Shown one piece after another: positions 59,997-64,000 of a stretch of 64,000 nt of DNA; within the stretch, counting starts at the first letter, position 1; the number at the start of each line of letters is the position of its first letter. Source of the stretch: Hymenobacter lapidiphilus (GTDB lineage: Bacteria; Bacteroidota; Bacteroidia; Cytophagales; Hymenobacteraceae). The position numbers and the translations under genes were made by a program. Location: positions 115,892 to 179,891 of the forward strand of contig NZ_JABKAU010000003.1 of assembly GCF_013377885.1 (NCBI RefSeq), in the 5' to 3' direction. A model generated the notes under the pieces. It saw nothing but the letters and a program-made list of their open reading frames with translations. It was not told the DNA's origin and made no database searches.

Positions 59997-61295
59997 TCAG
60001 CTAACCGCTCCTTCGGGCTGCTCCTGCTCTTGCTGCTGCATGTCCTGCTCTTCCTGCTCCCCGATTGTGGGGCGGCCCTGGCGTCGGTCGAGCCAGTTCA
60101 TAACGGGCGTGGCCAGCGTGCCATGCAGCACGATGGACACGAGCACCGTGAAGCCGGTGGTAGCCCACAGCTCGCGGCTGTTGGGGAAATAGCGAGTATC
60201 GAGGGCAAAGGCCAGGTAAAAGAAGGACCCGATGCCGCGGATACCGAAAAACGACACCACCAGCCGCTCGCTCCAATCGAGGCGGGTGCCCGAAAGCGTG
60301 AGCAGGCCTCCCAAAGGCCGTAGCACCAGCAGCAGAATCAGGCCCAGCGCCACGCCCGTCCAGTTCAGGTAATTAAACAGCCCCCAGGCAATGGAGCCGC
60401 CGAACAGGATCAGAATCACCACAATCAGCAGGCGCTCCAGCTGGTCGGTGAAGTCGTGCATCTCATCCTGGTGTTCGTGGCTGCGCTCGTGGCGGCGCAG
60501 TGTAACGGCGGCCACAAACACGGCCAGAAACCCGTAGCCGTGCACCAGTTCGGTAAGCCCATAGGCCACCAGCGTTACGGCCAGCGCCACAAAGCCGTAG
60601 GCGTTGGGCCGGATGCGGGCACGGCGCGGCAAATCAAAAATCAGGTACGACAGCAACCGGCCCGCCAACCAGCCACCCAGCAAGCCCAGTGCCACGCGGT
60701 AGCTCATATCCATCCAGACCCAGTGCCAAAGCCGCTCGCTCATACTTTCCTTGGCGATGGGCAGCAGGGCCAGAGCCAGGTACACAAACGGGAAGGCCAG
60801 GCCATCATTTAGACCCGCCTCACCGGTCAGGGCGAAACGCACGTTGTCTTCGCCGCCTTTACCGGGCTCGCCCACCTGCACATCACCGGCCAGCACGGGG
60901 TCGGTGGGCGCGAGGGTGGCAGCCAGCAGCACGGCCGAGGCCAGCGGCAACCCGAACACGCCCCAGGCCACGCCCACAAAACCGCCAATCGTGAGCACCA
61001 TCAGCACTAGCACCAGCAGCAGCGGAATGCGCCAGGCCTTAAACGAAAACCGCTTGTCAATTTTGAGGCCGGTGCCGGTAAGGGCCACCGTCACGCACAA
61101 CTCGGTGAGGTGGGTGGCGAAGGTGGAAAACTCCACCGGGTCGGGGTCGGGCAGGCCCAGCGGGAGGGTAAAAATCAGCATCCCCAGCCCCACAAACAGA
61201 ATCGGGTAGGAAAGCGGGTACTTCTTGAGCAGCGACGGCAGCCAGGCCACGCCCAGAATTGCCACGCCCAGCACGACGAGGATGGTATTGTACAT
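59997..61295 (-). CDS. CPA1-type cation:proton antiporter
   Basis: A 432-residue membrane protein with about twelve helices. GLPLASAVLLAATLAPTDPVLAGDVQVG and GEAGLNDGLAFPFVYL carry the TDP and ND motifs of NhaP/CPA1 antiporters. The C-terminal tail is Gln/Glu-rich (RRQGRPTIGEQEEQDMQQQEQEQ). It likely exchanges sodium or potassium for protons at the inner membrane. Not in an obvious operon; the M48 gene downstream is separated by 68 bases. Confidence 0.92.
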   Translation of the reverse strand: MYNTILVVLGVAILGVAWLPSLLKKYPLSYPILFVGLGMLIFTLPLGLPDPDPVEFSTFATHLTELCVTVALTGTGLKIDKRFSFKAWRIPLLLVLVLMVLTIGGFVGVAWGVFGLPLASAVLLAATLAPTDPVLAGDVQVGEPGKGGEDNVRFALTGEAGLNDGLAFPFVYLALALLPIAKESMSERLWHWVWMDMSYRVALGLLGGWLAGRLLSYLIFDLPRRARIRPNAYGFVALAVTLVAYGLTELVHGYGFLAVFVAAVTLRRHERSHEHQDEMHDFTDQLERLLIVVILILFGGSIAWGLFNYLNWTGVALGLILLLVLRPLGGLLTLSGTRLDWSERLVVSFFGIRGIGSFFYLAFALDTRYFPNSRELWATTGFTVLVSIVLHGTLATPVMNWLDRRQGRPTIGEQEEQDMQQQEQEQPEGAVS

Positions 61296-61325
61296 GTTGG
61301 GTGATGGGAAGCTTATTCTAAAAGA

Positions 61326-61443
61326 ACGTCATTCTGAGCGTAGCGCAGCTAATACGAAGAATCTCGCGTGCAGTGCTAACGACTGAAAATCGGGTTGGTT
61401 TACAAAGAAGCGGTAGAGATTCTTCGGCTACGCTCATAATGAC
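61326..61443. repeat. Degenerate family II repeat
   Basis: acgtcattctgagcgtagcgcag... and ...cggtagagattcttcggctacgctcataatgac pair with many mismatches. It lies between the antiporter and the T9SS plug gene. Confidence 0.65.
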
Positions 61444-61480
61444 ATGCAGTTGCCCATCGGCCCCAAGTTCCCTGTACCCC

Positions 61481-62833
61481 CTACGGCCGGCGGCTATTCA
61501 CATCCAGCCGCTGGTAGCCGATGAGCAGGTCGGTGCGGGTGCCGGGCGGGCGGTAGTACACCAGCAAATCGTACTGGTTTTCGGTTTCCTGATGGCTGCC
61601 TTCCCACGGAATGCTGTTGGCCCCGGTGGGAGTTTGGGTGGCGTAGTAGTAGTTGTAGTAGCCCTGCTTGAGCAGCGCGTGGCCCCGGTATACCCGGTTT
61701 TCGGCGTCGTAGGCCAGCTTGAACTCGTCGCGCAGCTGCCAGTCGCTCAGGGCCCCAAGCACATACACCGGGCCGGCGGCGGGTGCATCGGCCTGGAGCT
61801 GGAAGGTTACGTCGAGGTAGTCGGTGTTGGTATTCGGGTCGCCGGGGTACTCGCGGCTCTCAATCAGGCGCTGGCCGTTGATGTCGTCGTACTGGGTGTA
61901 CCGTTCGTCCAGCCGCGAGGTTTCGGGCAGCAGCAGCGCAGTGCGGGGCGAGGCCTCAGCATCGAGGCGGGCCACGCCGGCCCCCGCCGAGCGGAAGGTG
62001 CGCAGATCCATGAACCGGAATTCGCTCAGGCCGGGAAAGGCATTTTCGAAGTTGAAATACTGGTAGTCGAGCTGCTGCTCGGCATCGCGCACAAAGGTGG
62101 GGCGCAGGTTGTAGTGGGCGTTGTCCCAGCGGAAGTTCTGGCGCAGCACCACCTTCACCTCCTGGGCCGGATTGACGAGGGCCATGTTGTAGCGAATCCC
62201 GAAGTCAATCTGCTGCCAGCGGAAACGCTCCTCCCCCGCCACCGGAATGCCCTGCTTCATGGCAATCTGCACGGCGCCATCCTCGAACACCAGCACCCGG
62301 CGGCTCAGCAGCGGCGTGCCGCCTGTGCCCTGCACCACCCACAGGTAGTTGCCCGACAGCTTCACGCGCGGCATTTGCACCTGGTAGTGCTGGTAGGGCA
62401 CTTTGGTGCTCACCGAGGGCCGGTAGTTGTTGATGAGCTGCTCGTTGATTTCGCTCAGAAACTGCATGTCCGTCAGCATCGAGGGCTGCCAGTTCAGGTC
62501 GCAGTGCACGAGCTTGGCCGTGAGCCGCTGCCCCGAGCCGCCCAGCACATCGAACTCCAGCATCGGCGACTGGCCCTGGCTCAGCGGCACCACCGGCGGG
62601 TTGAACACCTGCCCGGCCTGGCCCGTGGGCACGTAGCAGAGCACGGTGCGCACGTTGGGGTCGTAGATGTAGTCCTCGTAGCGCAGCTTTTTATCGGCGT
62701 AATACTCGGTACCGACCTGGCCGGGCGTGGCGGGCCGGCGGGCGGCATTAGGGTCGGTGATGGGCGTACCCAGCGGCACGCAGGCCGGGGCCAGCAGCAA
62801 CAGTAACGGCAGAAGTCGGGGAAGTGGGCGCAT
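61481..62833 (-). CDS. T9SS plug-domain lipoprotein (DUF5103)
   Basis: A 450-residue lipoprotein (LLLLLAPACVPLGTPITDPN). RYEDYIYDPNVRTVLCYVPTGQ, LEFDVLGGSGQRLTAKLVHCDLNW, VQMPRVKLSGNYLWVV and the C-terminal YNYYYATQTPTGANSIPWEGSH are typical of the family that supplies the type IX secretion plug. It would seal the SprA translocon side gate. No other T9SS gene is near, as usual for Bacteroidota. Confidence 0.88.
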   Translation of the reverse strand: MRPLPRLLPLLLLLAPACVPLGTPITDPNAARRPATPGQVGTEYYADKKLRYEDYIYDPNVRTVLCYVPTGQAGQVFNPPVVPLSQGQSPMLEFDVLGGSGQRLTAKLVHCDLNWQPSMLTDMQFLSEINEQLINNYRPSVSTKVPYQHYQVQMPRVKLSGNYLWVVQGTGGTPLLSRRVLVFEDGAVQIAMKQGIPVAGEERFRWQQIDFGIRYNMALVNPAQEVKVVLRQNFRWDNAHYNLRPTFVRDAEQQLDYQYFNFENAFPGLSEFRFMDLRTFRSAGAGVARLDAEASPRTALLLPETSRLDERYTQYDDINGQRLIESREYPGDPNTNTDYLDVTFQLQADAPAAGPVYVLGALSDWQLRDEFKLAYDAENRVYRGHALLKQGYYNYYYATQTPTGANSIPWEGSHQETENQYDLLVYYRPPGTRTDLLIGYQRLDVNSRRP

Positions 62834-62986
62834 GGTTGCGAAGGTAAGAACGACTCCCTATCTTGGAGCGGTTGGGGGTAGCCGGGGCCACTGAGCACCC
62901 TATCAATCAGTTAATTACAAATAATTACAAGTTTTTTTTCGCACACCAAACATCATAGTCTAAACACATGTTAATAATACTTACAC

Positions 62987-64000
62987 ATGAATCCAAGATA
63001 TATCAATATATGCCAATCCAGTAATTATAAAAGATTCAAAGAAATAGAATCAAAATTATGGAACATTGAAAATAATGCGGGATGTATTGTGTCGGCTTTG
63101 GTTTATCTGTCACTAATAATGGGAGTTGTATTCTATAATAACGCTGATAATTTTCAAACATTTATTTTATATTTTATATTAGGGGCATTTATATGCATTC
63201 TTCCTACAGGCTTAATATGTGCAATATGCGAAAATTTATATAATAAAGTATATAATATGATTATTAGTGACACTGAAATTAATGCAGAATATAATAGACT
63301 TTACGCATTATATAATCCATATGAAACAAATCTTAAATCATTAATAAATGAATATATTAATAATAAGTATCTGGAAATAATATCTGAAATAAAATATGAT
63401 TCAAACAATTATCAACTTAAGAATGATTTTAAAGAAAATCACAGACTATTACAAGTAGTCTTATCATCACCTCTTTATATATATAAATTATCTAATTTTT
63501 TGATTGAAAGTGAAAAAATTATAGAATCTTTTCAATCTACCGACAATAACAAAAAAACAAACAGCAAAGCAACTAATTCAGATTATATCGGAGGGACTAG
63601 TAATACGATTATAACCGATACAACTTCAGTTCAATTTTCCCCTCAAATTTTACCTTCTCACTCTGGAATCAGAAAAACCGTCAGGAAACTCACTATAGAG
63701 GACTTAATGCCGGAGGCAGATGGCAACAAAGTAGAAAGCCCTGAAATACATATAAAGAGAGCTTCCAATACAAATGACAATCCCAAGGCAACAACTATTC
63801 GCAAAGCAAAAAAAATAGATTGGATAGCAGTTAACAAAGCCAAGAATGATGTTGGATTGGGTGGAGAAATATTAGTCCTATCATACGAAATAAATAAGTT
63901 ACTAGCACTTAATATGGGCGAATATGCATCTAAGGTAGAACATGTATCAGTTACTCAAGGCGACGGTTTAGGATATGACATGGTATCATTCGATGAAAGA
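62987..64000 (+). CDS. Two-TM protein entering a DUF3883/NOV_C domain, 3'-truncated
   Basis: An open frame of 338 codons from ATG 62987 reaches the window edge without a stop. It begins MNPRYINICQSSNYKRFKEI, has two hydrophobic helices at about residues 33-48 and 56-79 (IVSALVYLSLIMGVVF; FILYFILGAFICILPTGLI), a polar lysine- and asparagine-rich linker (about 80-280), and a final part (EILVLSYEINKLLALNMGEY, then VEHVSVTQGDGLGYDMVSFD) that matches the opening of the NO VEIN C-terminal domain. That domain has a restriction-endonuclease-like character and turns up in defence systems. The DNA is about 70 percent AT, unlike the rest. Downstream catalytic residues lie outside the window. Confidence 0.75.
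   Translation, partial: MNPRYINICQSSNYKRFKEIESKLWNIENNAGCIVSALVYLSLIMGVVFYNNADNFQTFILYFILGAFICILPTGLICAICENLYNKVYNMIISDTEINAEYNRLYALYNPYETNLKSLINEYINNKYLEIISEIKYDSNNYQLKNDFKENHRLLQVVLSSPLYIYKLSNFLIESEKIIESFQSTDNNKKTNSKATNSDYIGGTSNTIITDTTSVQFSPQILPSHSGIRKTVRKLTIEDLMPEADGNKVESPEIHIKRASNTNDNPKATTIRKAKKIDWIAVNKAKNDVGLGGEILVLSYEINKLLALNMGEYASKVEHVSVTQGDGLGYDMVSFDER

Noticed and set aside
1..64000. tRNA or rRNA genes, prophage, integrase
   Set aside because: Read for cloverleaf-like and rRNA-like stretches and phage proteins; none recognised. A covariance-model scan would be the decisive test.

Overview
The window looks like chromosome of a Hymenobacter-like member of the Bacteroidota (Cytophagales). 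The evidence is high-GC coding DNA, a SusC/SusD pair, type IX secretion parts (a C-terminal sorting domain at 9290-10639 and a T9SS plug protein at 61481-62833), DUF4296, DUF952 and BatA-type families, and repeated TAnnTTTG (-7) promoter boxes very close to start codons. No rRNA or tRNA gene, CRISPR array, phage or complete insertion sequence was recognised.

Layout. 1-1.9 kb: 3' part of alanine dehydrogenase and a SUKH-like protein. 2.1-7.4 kb: an LtaS/sulfatase-type membrane enzyme, then bioD-bioA-ketoacyl synthase (biotin). 7.6-12.2 kb: M28 peptidase, a T9SS-exported BNR protein, a bicarbonate permease. 12.2-15.2 kb: lysine branch (aspartate kinase behind a probable leader-peptide attenuator, then lysA). 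15.2-25 kb: mostly housekeeping (ArnT-like transferase, ABC-F, lipoprotein, DUF952, hppD, phosphosugar mutase). 25-38 kb: a probable beta-1,3-glucan (laminarin) utilisation locus: susC, susD, PKD lipoprotein, two GH16 enzymes and a GH3, preceded by a 7TM sensor fused to an IS1595-type transposase zinc ribbon, and containing an orphan IS630-type HTH protein. 38-46 kb: UbiB-like kinase, phasin-like protein, hydrolase, acyltransferase, aspartyl protease with PDZ, menC, KGG protein. 46.3-51.5 kb: egtB-egtD, a class I/II aminotransferase and a MATE exporter. 51.5-56.1 kb: DUF922, CsaA-like, DUF4296 and a shortened DUF58/BatD-like/VWA operon. 56.3-62.8 kb: low-GC orphan, two M48 proteases, a CPA1 antiporter, the T9SS plug protein. 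From about 62.9 kb to the edge the DNA turns strongly AT-rich and carries the 5' part of a two-TM protein entering a DUF3883/NOV_C domain, possibly the edge of a defence or accessory island.

The most striking non-gene feature is the density of intergenic inverted repeats of at least seven families. Many start on or directly after a stop codon, and two families have entered reading frames (LtaS-like gene and the biotin-linked ketoacyl synthase) as in-frame linkers. Transposase-derived DNA-binding modules beside the glucan locus, which shows no standard HTCS, SusR or sigma/anti-sigma regulator, are the best candidates for something undescribed.
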